Shown piece by piece: positions 35,402 through 44,475 of a DNA stretch of 64,000 nt. The notes beneath the pieces were generated by a model. That model was given only the letters and a program-made list of their open reading frames with translations, had not been told where the DNA came from and ran no database searches. The DNA lies in assembly GCF_016908295.1 (NCBI RefSeq), contig NZ_JAFBDO010000002.1, forward strand, positions 899,154 through 963,153, written 5' to 3'. Source of the stretch: Thalassobacillus pellis. GTDB lineage: Bacteria; Bacillota; Bacilli; Bacillales; Halobacillaceae. A program made the translations under genes and the position numbers. How positions within the stretch are numbered: the first letter of the stretch is position 1; the number at the start of each line of letters is the position of its first letter.

Positions 35402-36490
35402 TTATTTCGATATAAAAGGCTTCAATACATGGCTGAGTCCTTTCAACACACTCATGTTCGGCTGGGTGACAACTTTCTTTACCATCGAATTGTGAAGTGA
35501 TCTAGTCACTAAATCCAGTTGATGATTGCTCAGTTTTTCAACCCCTCTGCGGAGTACCAGGGAATCATCATAATCCTTAAAGAGTGGTTTACACAGTGCT
35601 TCATAATCCCCAAGACCGCAAATATCCTGAGCTGCATAAATGCCGCTAAGTATGGATCCCGTCTGTCCAAAACCCAAGAATGGAGTAATGGCACCGAAGC
35701 AGTTACCAACAAAGAACGTGTTTCCGATCCGTGGATATCTGCATTTTCCTACCATGTAATCGGTAATCGTAAACTCTTTTTCAATCACAACTTCCTGGTT
35801 CAGTGTATGGGAGGCTTGCTTCACAAATGCTTCCCAGAACCCCTTTCTATTTTGTATCCAATCGTCTTCATATTGCGGATAGACGATTACGAGGGTGGCC
35901 TGTGTTTTGGAGTGAGGCAGCAAGTAGCCCATACCTTTTGGAGCAAACTGGCTGTTGAACCAGGTATGTACCTCATTACGGACGAAATCCCCTTTAACGA
36001 TAGCACCAGCGAAAGTAGAAGGAAAAGCTATATCATATGGCTGGATCTGCTGTGTATCCTGTGGATCGCCTGTAGCTAATACTACATGGGTATATTCTTT
36101 TGAGATGGCTTCATAACTCGCGTGGCTGTCATATTGGATTTTGCTATGCACCAGCTGTTGGGCTATTTGCTTTTCGTAGGACTCCCTGTATTGGCCCCGC
36201 ATATTGATAAAACCGATATTTCCTTCTACATAGGCAGATTCGTTTTCTGAATGGACAAATATTTTCTGTACATTGCTGGTAGGTTTTAAGTGGATATCAT
36301 AGGTTTCCGAAAAGAATTTTACCGAGTCATCGATGGGGGCATGAAGAATAGGCGTCATCAATTCCGCAATGTCATAGCGAAAACCTATTTCCTTTCGTTG
36401 TTCAAATATATCAGCAGTATGCCCGTGTTTTTCCAATGTCAATGCGCAGGAAAGACCGGCCAGTCCTGCTCCGATGATCGCTGTTTTCAC
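35402..36490 (-). CDS. FAD-dependent oxidoreductase (geranylgeranyl-reductase/halogenase-like)
   Basis: A 362-residue flavoprotein with the dinucleotide-binding start AIIGAGLAGLSCALTLEKHG and EQ at the end of strand 2, and the second FAD motif around RIGNTFFVGNCFGAITPFLG (residues 262-281). The group oxidises or reduces lipophilic substrates; the product cannot be named. It is alone, with a terminator after it. Start ATG 36490 follows GGAGGGAAC. Confidence 0.78.
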   Translation of the reverse strand: MKTAIIGAGLAGLSCALTLEKHGHTADIFEQRKEIGFRYDIAELMTPILHAPIDDSVKFFSETYDIHLKPTSNVQKIFVHSENESAYVEGNIGFINMRGQYRESYEKQIAQQLVHSKIQYDSHASYEAISKEYTHVVLATGDPQDTQQIQPYDIAFPSTFAGAIVKGDFVRNEVHTWFNSQFAPKGMGYLLPHSKTQATLVIVYPQYEDDWIQNRKGFWEAFVKQASHTLNQEVVIEKEFTITDYMVGKCRYPRIGNTFFVGNCFGAITPFLGFGQTGSILSGIYAAQDICGLGDYEALCKPLFKDYDDSLVLRRGVEKLSNHQLDLVTRSLHNSMVKKVVTQPNMSVLKGLSHVLKPFISK

Positions 36491-36654
36491 AAGGTTCCCT
36501 CCTTTTTACATAGTGTTCGTAAGGAGGCCCGTTTTATTCTAACCGGCTTGATGGTACTTTTAAATTCAGTCTTACTTCTTTGCAAGCCTTGATTGAATAA
36601 TCATCCCTTTTTGTTGAAAATTCAAGATCAAAAGTAACTCATTGCACACACCCA

Positions 36655-37140
36655 TCATTTGATCTTCCCCAGACGTTGGCGTGCGGTTTTTGATGATTGG
36701 GTAACAGGTTTATGGCCGAGAGCTTTTGCTAATCCGAATCTTGGCATATTCCCATAGATTGACTCATATTGGTTAGGTTTAATTAAATATGTTTCATGGT
36801 AGATACCCACTGCATCAGTGTTACTGGCTTTTTTATTAAACTCTCGCCATGCTTTCAGATGTTTCTCTCCTTTTGCATATTTCATTAAATCATCCTCAGA
36901 TTCCCAATATTGGACCATGAGAGTGGAACGTAAATTGAAAAAATTTTCCATAGCAAGAAATCCTAAACCTTTGTTGCTGAAAAGCTCTTTGATCATAGGA
37001 GGCATGGCTAGAAATACAGGAACCCATTTGTGCAGCGCCCACCACTTATTTATACGCATACCGATAAGGAAAACCACAAATTCGTCTTCTTCCCTATTTT
37101 CAACTGTAAACCTGCCATTGAAAATTTCTGCTCCCATCAT
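36655..37140 (-). CDS. DUF4188 family protein (monooxygenase-like)
   Basis: A 161-residue protein of DUF4188, related in fold to dimeric alpha/beta-barrel monooxygenases (FVVFLIGMRINKWWALHKW, then LMVQYWESEDDLMKYAKG). Function unknown. Its first ATG overlaps the PadR stop (TAATGATG); the second ATG three bases later is better spaced from AAGGAGG. It is co-transcribed with and presumably controlled by the PadR-type regulator. Confidence 0.8.
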   Translation of the reverse strand: MMGAEIFNGRFTVENREEDEFVVFLIGMRINKWWALHKWVPVFLAMPPMIKELFSNKGLGFLAMENFFNLRSTLMVQYWESEDDLMKYAKGEKHLKAWREFNKKASNTDAVGIYHETYLIKPNQYESIYGNMPRFGLAKALGHKPVTQSSKTARQRLGKIK

Positions 37141-37697
37141 TATTCCTCCTTAAGATTAAGTAATGTATCCTTTGTTCTTATACACCAATCCATCGCAGCA
37201 TGGGTCGTACTAAGTCCATAGTCCAGAGTAATAATCCAGAAAGGCGCATCCTTATGTTCAGAAGACTCTGTGAGGATCATTTTCTTAATACATTCATAAG
37301 TGTTAGATCTTTCAACCAATTTTTCATAGTAGTTTTCAATTTGTGCAATAGTAGTGGATTTATCTTGCTGACGACTAAAAAACAGCTTTAGGAGGAGCTC
37401 GTTCTTTTCTATAGGAAGTTCCTGGACAGGTTGTTGTAACCATTGTTTGAGAAAATCTTTTCCAGATGAAGTGATATAATATTCTTTCTTATCAGGCTTT
37501 CCTTGCTGAGATGTAATCTTCACTTCGGCATATCCTTTATCCACTAGCTGCTTCAAAGCAGGGTAAATTTGACCGTAGCTGATTTTCCAAAAGTGATTTA
37601 AACTGCCGTCAATCATTTGCTTCATTGAATAACCAGTGTGGTATCCCGTCACCAGAAGACCTAGCAAAGCGTATTGTGTATAATTTTTCTGAGCCAT
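37140..37697 (-). CDS. PadR-family transcriptional regulator
   Basis: A 185-residue regulator: an N-terminal winged helix (YALLGLLVTGYHTGYSMKQM, then QIYPALKQLVDKGYAEV and the KKEYYITSSGKDFL wing) and the C-terminal Vir-like helical dimerisation region. PadR proteins repress genes for phenolic-acid or drug responses until a ligand binds. Here it controls itself and the DUF4188 gene. A perfect inverted repeat lies just upstream of it. Confidence 0.9.
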   Translation of the reverse strand: MAQKNYTQYALLGLLVTGYHTGYSMKQMIDGSLNHFWKISYGQIYPALKQLVDKGYAEVKITSQQGKPDKKEYYITSSGKDFLKQWLQQPVQELPIEKNELLLKLFFSRQQDKSTTIAQIENYYEKLVERSNTYECIKKMILTESSEHKDAPFWIITLDYGLSTTHAAMDWCIRTKDTLLNLKEE

Positions 37698-37724
37698 TGC
37701 AGCACTCCTTTGTATCTTCTTGAT

Positions 37725-37743
37725 ATATATCTTTTTGATATAT
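37725..37743. promoter_or_regulatory. Inverted repeat upstream of padR-type gene
   Basis: ATATATC-TTTTT-GATATAT, a perfect seven-base inverted repeat 28 bp before the start codon. AT-rich dyads are usual PadR sites, so autoregulation is likely. Confidence 0.5.
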
Positions 37744-37786
37744 TCAATTTATCAAATATTCACACAAATGTAAACAAAAAAAGATA

Positions 37787-37817
37787 AAACCCCTAAAGAA
37801 ATACCTTTAGGGGTTAC
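37787..37817 (-). terminator. Terminator of the DUF2975/XRE operon
   Basis: AACCCCTAAAG and CTTTAGGGGTT form the stem, with a T-rich minus-strand tail. Confidence 0.8.
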
Positions 37818-37848
37818 GCTTAAAATCATAACGGCGATAACTGCCTTG

Positions 37849-39096
37849 CTAGTTAAAAATAATAGGAAAAGTGAATGTAACAAAAGCGGCCCAAAGTCCG
37901 TAGACCGGCAAATACTTAGTAACGGAATCCTGGACAGCGGTCAGTTCGGATTTGTTTTGCAGAAAACGCATATAGGAGAGCATAATCCATATCAGATTTG
38001 CCCAGATAAGCACGTTTACTCCTAACACAGCAAGTCTATTTGGTGTAATTCCATATGAAGAAAGCCTGAACACGATGGCTGACAACGCCACACTGTCGAT
38101 GATGAGCGCAAGAGCAATCAAGGCGACATTGATATAATCTGAAATGTGTTTTTTCTCGTCTGTGTCGCGTTCGGTAATCGAAAATATGGTGACGGCCAAT
38201 ACACCAAGGAGGATTCCGTTGAAGGCTATCAGGAAATTGCGGTCCAGGAATGGATTTTTACCGAGCCATATAACCGTTACAAGATAGACCAACAATGTGA
38301 TCAGGACAAGAGGGCTGAAAATCTTCGCTATATAAGGGGTGATATTCTTGGCAAGATTAAGATTCATCGATACCAGATATGTTGCCACAATAGCGAGAGC
38401 GGCAGCACCAAATAACACAATATTACTAAAATAGAAATCTTCTATATCGAGACCGACAAAACTGAATAACTGCATGGTCAATGCTGCCAGCACCATTCCG
38501 CTGACTGCCATGCTGGCGTAGAGGATGCCGTATTCGAGATTAAATTTTATATAGTCTATTCTTCTGTTGCCTTTTGAATAATCGTTTCCTGTAAAGGCAA
38601 GCCCCAGCAGCACCCATAAGAAAATAGGAAGGTGTAAATAGGCAAGGATAATACTGTCTTTTTCATTTAATGGCAGCATATTAAGATAAACACCTGAAAT
38701 GATGAACAACGCTGCCAAGGTATAAATGATGTTTCTTTTTGGCCGATTATTGTAAACAAAGTAGGCAGCTATAAAGGGAATTATTCCAAAAGCAAGGTTA
38801 ATCGGAGCAATCGCTTCCTGTTCGACAAAATGGAAAATGATCCTGGTGCTTATCCCGGCCAGAATAGCTAACAGGCCCATCAATAAGAAACCTTTTTGAA
38901 ACAAGGAAGGTCTAATTGTATTTGCTGTCTCCCTGAAATGCAATCTCTCATACCAGACATTAAGAACTGGAGAATCAGGATGCTGTTCCCATGCGTGTAA
39001 GAATGACTTCTTAAAGGCTTTCGGGTCTTTACGATACATTCTCTCCAGTTCATGTGGGTTACCTATATTTTCAAGAACCACATTGTGACTATCCAT
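37849..39096 (-). CDS. Polytopic membrane protein, unknown family
   Basis: About 415 residues: a soluble head of 60-70 residues (LENIGNPHELERMYRKDPKA) and ten or more membrane helices from GFLLMGLLAILAGI onwards. It might belong near the DUF4153-type membrane proteins, but I cannot confirm that. It ends a three-gene unit with the XRE regulator and the DUF2975 protein. ATG 39096, about seven bases after GGGGAGG, is preferred to the ATG two codons upstream. Confidence 0.65.
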   Translation of the reverse strand: MDSHNVVLENIGNPHELERMYRKDPKAFKKSFLHAWEQHPDSPVLNVWYERLHFRETANTIRPSLFQKGFLLMGLLAILAGISTRIIFHFVEQEAIAPINLAFGIIPFIAAYFVYNNRPKRNIIYTLAALFIISGVYLNMLPLNEKDSIILAYLHLPIFLWVLLGLAFTGNDYSKGNRRIDYIKFNLEYGILYASMAVSGMVLAALTMQLFSFVGLDIEDFYFSNIVLFGAAALAIVATYLVSMNLNLAKNITPYIAKIFSPLVLITLLVYLVTVIWLGKNPFLDRNFLIAFNGILLGVLAVTIFSITERDTDEKKHISDYINVALIALALIIDSVALSAIVFRLSSYGITPNRLAVLGVNVLIWANLIWIMLSYMRFLQNKSELTAVQDSVTKYLPVYGLWAAFVTFTFPIIFN

Positions 39097-39123
39097 CGTC
39101 ATGCCTCCCCATTTTTATTGAAA

Positions 39124-39336
39124 TTAACTTTCCTCATCACTTCGGTATTCCAAAATATCTCCGGGCTGACACTCCAAAGCCTTACATATGGCATCTAATG
39201 TAGATAACCGAACCGCTTTTGCCTTCCCATTTTTCAATATCGAAAGGTTCGCCATCGTTATTCCAACCTTCTCAGAAAGTTCCGTTACACTCATTTTCCT
39301 TTTAGCCAGCATCACATCGATATTAATGATAATCAT
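39124..39336 (-). CDS. Small XRE-type helix-turn-helix regulator (YozG-like)
   Basis: Seventy residues, nearly all one Cro/CI-type helix-turn-helix (MSVTELSEKVGITMANLSIL, then STLDAICKALECQPGDILEY). Proteins of this size and sequence follow DUF2975 membrane proteins in Bacillales, as in YoaS/YozG of B. subtilis. It starts nine bases after the DUF2975 gene, so they are co-expressed; it may regulate the unit. Confidence 0.85.
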   Translation of the reverse strand: MIIINIDVMLAKRKMSVTELSEKVGITMANLSILKNGKAKAVRLSTLDAICKALECQPGDILEYRSDEES

Positions 39337-39345
39337 AATTTCACC

Positions 39346-39828
39346 TCAGACCGTTAAATCATTTTCTGATTTGATAGCAATCGCTTCTTGTAAAAGTTTT
39401 TGGAGAACAGCAGCAAAAACTGCTATGACCAGGGAAGCAAAAGGGACAGCTAAACCGACAAAGACAACGCCTGGTGCATCGTCTGCTTCCGCAAAAAGAT
39501 AGAACAACGGCAAGGCCAGTACATGCAAAACACTGATGGAGATCGCACAGTATTTGATCTTCTTCAAAGCTTTTACAGATAAATCGGAGAAAGCTTTATT
39601 TTTGTCAATGTATCGTAAGAGCATGAAGGCCTGATACAAAGCAAAGTAGAAAGGTATCGCCGATCCTTCGAAAACGATGTAGACGAGAACACTAATAAAA
39701 CCGAACTCCGGAAGCAATTCTGCGGCAAGATCCGCTAACTCAGGCACCAAAAAAATGCACAGACCAAGAACCGGAACTCCGAGAAGAACCACAGCTATTT
39801 TTAAAAACAATGTTGTTACTTTTTTCAT
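39346..39828 (-). CDS. DUF2975-family membrane protein (YoaS-like)
   Basis: A 160-residue protein with four helices and the RYIDKNKAFSDLSVKALKKI segment typical of DUF2975. Function unknown; the family is regularly paired with a small XRE regulator, as here. ATG 39828 with GAGGTG upstream is preferred to the GTG at 39837, which is part of that site. First gene of the unit 39828-37849. Confidence 0.82.
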   Translation of the reverse strand: MKKVTTLFLKIAVVLLGVPVLGLCIFLVPELADLAAELLPEFGFISVLVYIVFEGSAIPFYFALYQAFMLLRYIDKNKAFSDLSVKALKKIKYCAISISVLHVLALPLFYLFAEADDAPGVVFVGLAVPFASLVIAVFAAVLQKLLQEAIAIKSENDLTV

Positions 39829-40050
39829 GAAAAGCACCTCACTTCTTTATCGTCACATTTATTTTAAATAAATATTTATCGTTTTGCAATAAATAATTAT
39901 TCAAAAGGGATAATTACTTTGTCGAAAAACCTAAAAAAACATTTCTCCTTCAAAGAAATGCTCGCACTTATGACACTCTATCCCACTCACTCTCCTGTTA
40001 AAGGAAATATACAAAATGCGACCGAATTATTAGAGGATGTTAATTATTGA

Positions 40051-40176
40051 TGCTCACAGCAGGGAATGCTTGTTGAACAGAATACGCTCGATCAAAGGTG
40101 AAATATGCTCGTCCGCTGCCTGAATACGATCGCCCAGCGATGTAATATGCTCGCCAGTATGTTTACCGGCTAATGC
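40051..40176 (-). repeat. Short array with 21-bp period (CGAGCATATT family), copy 1
   Basis: On the minus strand the motif CGAGCATATT (variants CGAGCGTATT, CGATCGTATT) recurs at 40081, 40102, 40123 and 40144, exactly 21 bp apart, with weaker units on either side. The 11 bases between units differ. A second array of the same motif lies at 57357-57480. Too short for CRISPR; it resembles iterons or protein-binding arrays. Confidence 0.65.
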
Positions 40177-40434
40177 TTTTCCCGCAAGCTGAAGCCAGGC
40201 TCGTTTTGACACCCCTGCTTGACATGGCAAATGACACCCTATCAACAGCCCTACATGCCATGTGGGAGTAAGCACCATTCCATATTAAACATGTCGGAAA
40301 CAGAGCATAAACTAAATTGATATAAAAACCATATGTAAATAACGTAGGAAAAACTGAAATTATATTTCACCCATGACACCTGAATTATTTTTCATTCGAT
40401 TATAGAATAAACGAACATATAAGGTGAGGAACAA

Positions 40435-41208
40435 ATGGATATTTCAGAAATTCGCAGCCTGCAAGCTTTTCCCAGTAAAAAAGAAATGGATCTCCGGGTC
40501 CGTGCCTTCTTATACCATCACAAAGCCGAACTTTCTTCGGGCACACTCGATGTTCTCCGCTTCATATGGAGGCATTCCGTAAAATATCCTGGTGTGTCAT
40601 TCGCTAAAATTGAAACAATTATGCTGAAAACCCTGCGGAGCAGAAGTACCGTCATCCGTGCCATCAATACACTTGAAGAAAAAGGATTATTGACGCGTAT
40701 CCCGAATACCCGCCCGAATGGGAAACGCGGGGTGAATATTTTGGTGATCAACGCCAGTACGGAAGAACAGCTTCCATCAGAAGACGCAGGTGTATCTACG
40801 ACAAATGAAAAAGCTTCCTCTCCAATTAAAATTCCTCAAGAGAAAGCTTCAGCTATTAAGTCAACGAAGCAAGTGATCGATGCCGACTATCTGCCATCTT
40901 ACATTCCAGACGCATTCATTGCTCTGACCCAGTCATTTCTGAACGTAAACGAAATACTTTCTGCCTGGAATAGCGTCCGACGTGTTTATGAAGTATACAA
41001 CTTGAACTACCCCGTCGAGCATTATTTACAAGCGATTATCCGAACCTTCAAACAGGCGGTTTTCGCCAAGCAAAACGGCTGGATCAAGAAGACATTCCTC
41101 GGTTATTTCTATGGCGGCATGAAGGCAACCTTTACGCAGCTGGTGCGTAAAGAGGTTATGAGTGACCCAGCGAATCTTTATTTTGACTGGCTGGATTCAT
41201 CTTCTTGA
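40435..41208 (+). CDS. Winged-helix (HTH_36-like) DNA-binding protein
   Basis: A 257-residue protein with an N-terminal winged helix (about 35-105: VSFAKIETIMLKTLRSRSTV, then IRAINTLEEKGLLTRI and a basic GKRGVNILVI wing), a flexible linker (110-150) and a helical C-terminal domain. This resembles the N-terminal domains of phage and plasmid replication proteins and the HTH_36 group, but the C-terminal half is unknown to me. ATG 40435 follows AAGGTGAGG. Its last 53 bp overlap the end of the convergent glutamate-synthase-like gene. A 21-bp-period repeat array lies just upstream. Confidence 0.65.
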   Translation: MDISEIRSLQAFPSKKEMDLRVRAFLYHHKAELSSGTLDVLRFIWRHSVKYPGVSFAKIETIMLKTLRSRSTVIRAINTLEEKGLLTRIPNTRPNGKRGVNILVINASTEEQLPSEDAGVSTTNEKASSPIKIPQEKASAIKSTKQVIDADYLPSYIPDAFIALTQSFLNVNEILSAWNSVRRVYEVYNLNYPVEHYLQAIIRTFKQAVFAKQNGWIKKTFLGYFYGGMKATFTQLVRKEVMSDPANLYFDWLDSSS

Positions 41209-42829
41209 GCCTGACTTCGGATGGATCGAGAAGTGTCTGGCGTTCTTCGACTATGGATTCATAAATTTCATCGAGGGACCATACTTTGCCCCGGGCATCG
41301 TTGTAGACAATATGTTCCCGTTTAAAATGGACGGGAGAATCAAGGCCTGCTGCTGCAGCGACGCGGAATAAACCTTTGCGCATGGTGATGACGTAATTCG
41401 CCGTACGCCATTTCTTTTCATCAATGACAAGGCCTTGTTGCTTTTCAGGATCCGTTGTTGCGACACCAACCGGACAGGCATTGGAAGAACACTGGAGGGC
41501 TTGAATACAGCCGACCGTAATCATGAAAGCACGGGCAATGTTAATCAGGTCAGCTCCCATCGCAAGCGCAATAGCAATTCTGTCGGGAGAGATCAGCTTG
41601 CCTGCTGCGATAATTTTCAACTGCTCCCTGACACCGTATTTTTTTAATGCGTTATCGAGTAATGGCAGCGCAGAACGGATCGGCAGGCCGACACTGTCCG
41701 CGAGCTCCTGATAGGAAGCTCCTGTGCCTCCTTCTCCCCCATCAACTGTGATGAAGTCAGGACTTCTCCCGGTGTCCCGGATGCTTTTTGCGAGTTCTTC
41801 TGCTTCCTGCTTACTGCCGATAACGACTTTCATTCCTACTGGCAAACCGGAATGTTCACGGATTTTATCCATAAATTCAAATAAAGATGGGAAATCACTG
41901 AACTCCTTGAAGCGGTTCGGACTATCAATTGACTTGAAAGGCTCCACCATGCGGATGCGCGCGATTTCCTCTGTCACCTTTTCCGCATCGATATGGCCGC
42001 CCCGTGTTTTTGCACCCTGAGCCAGTTTGATTTCAAAGGCTTTCACTTCTGGGATTTCACTTTTTTCCTTTAAGGCTTCCCAGCTGAAATTTCCTTCTTT
42101 ATCGCGGACACCAAAAAGCCCAGGGCCAATTTGCATGATGATATCTACGCCGCCCTTTAAATGATAATCAGACAGCCCGCCTTCCCCGGTGTTCATCCAG
42201 GTTCCTTTAGCGATGCCCAGCCCCTTTGATATAGCAGTTATCGCATGGTCTCCCAGGGAACCATAACTCATCGCAGACATGCCGATTTGGCCCCTTACGA
42301 TAAATGGGTTCCTCGCTCTTTCCCCAATTACAATTGCGTCATTCTCATCGAGCAGGTAAACAGGGGACTCATCCTGTTCCAGTTTTTCTATTTTATCCCC
42401 AAATAATGGCTCCTTCAGCAGTAGATAGCGATCGGTCGTTACCTTCGTGTCGCGGTCCATCTTCATCTCTTCTGTCAGCTTCGGAAACATGGAATTACGG
42501 ATATAATATCCTTCTTTTTCAAAATCACGCTGCGAACCAAATCCGAACACGTCCCGTTTATATTTAGCCTTGTGTTCGATATGCTCATATTCATTCCGCG
42601 AAAAAGGCTTCCCTTCCCGGTCATTATTAAATAGATAGGACCTGAGCTCCGGTCCGATCGATTGCAGGAAGTATCTCATCCGGCCGATTACCGGATAATT
42701 TCGTAAGACCGGGTATTTTTTTTGCGTTCGGTCTACCTTGAACAAATATATCCCAATTGCAAGTAGTATCATTATGATTAATGCACAAGTCACAAAGCCG
42801 ATGACAATCATGATGTCCGCTAAATTCAT
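41156..42829 (-). CDS. FMN-binding glutamate-synthase-family protein (YerD-like)
   Basis: A 557-residue protein: one N-terminal membrane helix (8-30), then the FMN/Fe-S domain of glutamate synthase large subunits, with SYGSLGDHAI, the FMN-binding HIDAEKV and TVDGGEGGTGASY strands, and the Fe-S cysteine cluster QCSSNACPVGVATTDP. No glutamine amidotransferase domain is present, so it is not a complete GOGAT; B. subtilis YerD has the same form and no firm role. ATG 42829 follows GGAGGGAAC. Its 3' end overlaps the convergent winged-helix gene by 53 bp. Confidence 0.88.
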   Translation of the reverse strand: MNLADIMIVIGFVTCALIIMILLAIGIYLFKVDRTQKKYPVLRNYPVIGRMRYFLQSIGPELRSYLFNNDREGKPFSRNEYEHIEHKAKYKRDVFGFGSQRDFEKEGYYIRNSMFPKLTEEMKMDRDTKVTTDRYLLLKEPLFGDKIEKLEQDESPVYLLDENDAIVIGERARNPFIVRGQIGMSAMSYGSLGDHAITAISKGLGIAKGTWMNTGEGGLSDYHLKGGVDIIMQIGPGLFGVRDKEGNFSWEALKEKSEIPEVKAFEIKLAQGAKTRGGHIDAEKVTEEIARIRMVEPFKSIDSPNRFKEFSDFPSLFEFMDKIREHSGLPVGMKVVIGSKQEAEELAKSIRDTGRSPDFITVDGGEGGTGASYQELADSVGLPIRSALPLLDNALKKYGVREQLKIIAAGKLISPDRIAIALAMGADLINIARAFMITVGCIQALQCSSNACPVGVATTDPEKQQGLVIDEKKWRTANYVITMRKGLFRVAAAAGLDSPVHFKREHIVYNDARGKVWSLDEIYESIVEERQTLLDPSEVRLKKMNPASQNKDSLGHS

Positions 42830-43007
42830 GCATGTTCCCTCCTTATGTAATCCCTTTTAGGATTGACAGAAGAAGTGAATGTCATCCGCAGAAATTAAAT
42901 TTATTCGCATTAGAAAAACCTGACTTATCGCCAAGTCCTTATGGCGAAAACCTTAGTTATTTTACTTATACTTTAAACCTTTAACAAAGTTGAGCTTTCT
43001 TAAAATG

Positions 43008-43042
43008 AAAAAAGACCAGAGAATAATTCTCTGATCTCTTCC
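43008..43042 (-). terminator. Terminator of the spore coat gene
   Basis: AGATCAGAGAA and TTCTCTGGTCT form the stem, TTTTTTC tail on the minus strand. Confidence 0.8.
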
Positions 43043-43075
43043 TGTAATCTTCTCACAAATACATGGTAATCTTTA

Positions 43076-43636
43076 TCAGCAGCAGTCTTCTTCATCATCT
43101 ACATCAAATTCAGATGCAGGGCGAGGTGTCAGTGGATCCAGGCAAACAATGCCGCAGAAACAATCCAAATCCACCGTTATACATATCCCAGTTGCCTGCA
43201 GGTTCCGGATGCTATTTCCCGGGAAGAAATCGCAAATTCTATTTCCTTTACCGCTTGGGCCAGGAGTTGAACCACCCATCGTAATTGGAAGCAGTAATTC
43301 CAATTGTACACAGCATTCATCTTCATCGACGAATTTCTTCGCACGGAAGATTGGCGTTTCTACACATCGTAAAGCAGTCATACCTGATCCACCAACGGGA
43401 GACCTGAAGATACCGCTTCCGATAAACGGATCACAATCACCCTTACAGAAAAGGGCGAATGGAATAGTAGTGGGACCATTCCCATTAGCAACTGGGGAAA
43501 CCAAATCCCTGATGGATTGATCACACCCTGTGGAACAGCAATTACCTGTACCAGCTACTTCATCCTGTGCCTTCACAATTCTACGAACAGTTTCACATAC
43601 ACATGCATCAAAATCATTTCTATTACCACAACTCAT
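43076..43636 (-). CDS. Spore coat protein, CotY/CotZ family
   Basis: A 186-residue cysteine-rich protein (MSCGNRNDFDACVCETVRRI at the start, then CCSTGCDQSI, FCKGDCDPF, CCVQLELLLP, GICITVDLDCFCGI and a final DCC). CotY and CotZ form the disulphide-linked outer crust of Bacillus spores; this is somewhat longer than the B. subtilis proteins (about 150-160). It marks the host as a spore former. ATG 43636 is used because AAGGAGAG lies upstream; the longer frame runs through that site. Single gene with terminator; a sigma-K promoter is expected but not identified. Confidence 0.88.
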   Translation of the reverse strand: MSCGNRNDFDACVCETVRRIVKAQDEVAGTGNCCSTGCDQSIRDLVSPVANGNGPTTIPFALFCKGDCDPFIGSGIFRSPVGGSGMTALRCVETPIFRAKKFVDEDECCVQLELLLPITMGGSTPGPSGKGNRICDFFPGNSIRNLQATGICITVDLDCFCGIVCLDPLTPRPASEFDVDDEEDCC

Positions 43637-43734
43637 TATTAATAAATCTCTCCTTCTTGAAAAGTTATTCATTAATAATGTATGGAAATAGTTGATTTAA
43701 GCGTGTACCTTCGTCCTGCTTTTACAAAGAGATG

Positions 43735-44475
43735 TTATTTATCACTCCAGCGGAAAAAACGTGAGGCCAGTATCGTGGAAACGACAGCAATCCCAATCAG
43801 AACACCCGCTTCAAAGCCATATTCTGTAATCGGAGCTTCTGTCCATGTTCCCCGCATTAGCTGAATCACATAATAAAGCGGAAGCACTTTTGCTACATAT
43901 TGAAGCACCGTCGGCATCATTTCGAGGGGGAAAGTTGCTCCTGACAAAAATAACATCAGATTTAAGAACAGCGTGCTGATTGCTGCTGCCGTCTGCGTAT
44001 TTTTGGCAAGGGAGGTCAAAAATAAAGCAAACGGGAAAAACGCCAGAATACTGATGAGCAGGACAAGGAGCGTACTGCCAATGAATTCCGGCAGGCGCAG
44101 ATCATACATCATCATTCCAAACACCATGAGCAGCACCGCGGAAATTCCAAAGATGACCGTCCCTTGAAAAGCGTGGGCAGCGAGAATCTTCCATGGTTGA
44201 AGCGGGGTCGATTGATAGCGCCTCAATACGCCTGTTTCCCGGTATCCTGTCAATACGGTACCTAAGGTGAAAAAGGAAGTCGTCACGATATTGACGCCGA
44301 TCCACGATGGGACAAACATTTCTGCGAATGTCTGCCCATTCATCGTTTCGCCTACAAACATGGAGCCGAACAGCCAAATCATGGTAACCGGAAACAGAAA
44401 CGTCCAAAAAGTACTGAGCCGGTCCCTGAAAAACATTTTCGTCTCTAACCCTGCCAGCTGAATGACTGCATTCAT
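43735..44475 (-). CDS. ABC-2-type exporter permease
   Basis: A 246-residue protein with six helices and the ABC-2 motif region GYRETGVLRRYQSTPLQPWK, the segment that faces the ATPase. Together with 44472 it forms an exporter of the DrrB/drug or natural-product type. It overlaps the ATPase gene by 4 bp (ATGA), so the two are translationally coupled. The substrate is unknown; no regulator or two-component system lies beside it. Confidence 0.85.
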   Translation of the reverse strand: MNAVIQLAGLETKMFFRDRLSTFWTFLFPVTMIWLFGSMFVGETMNGQTFAEMFVPSWIGVNIVTTSFFTLGTVLTGYRETGVLRRYQSTPLQPWKILAAHAFQGTVIFGISAVLLMVFGMMMYDLRLPEFIGSTLLVLLISILAFFPFALFLTSLAKNTQTAAAISTLFLNLMLFLSGATFPLEMMPTVLQYVAKVLPLYYVIQLMRGTWTEAPITEYGFEAGVLIGIAVVSTILASRFFRWSDK

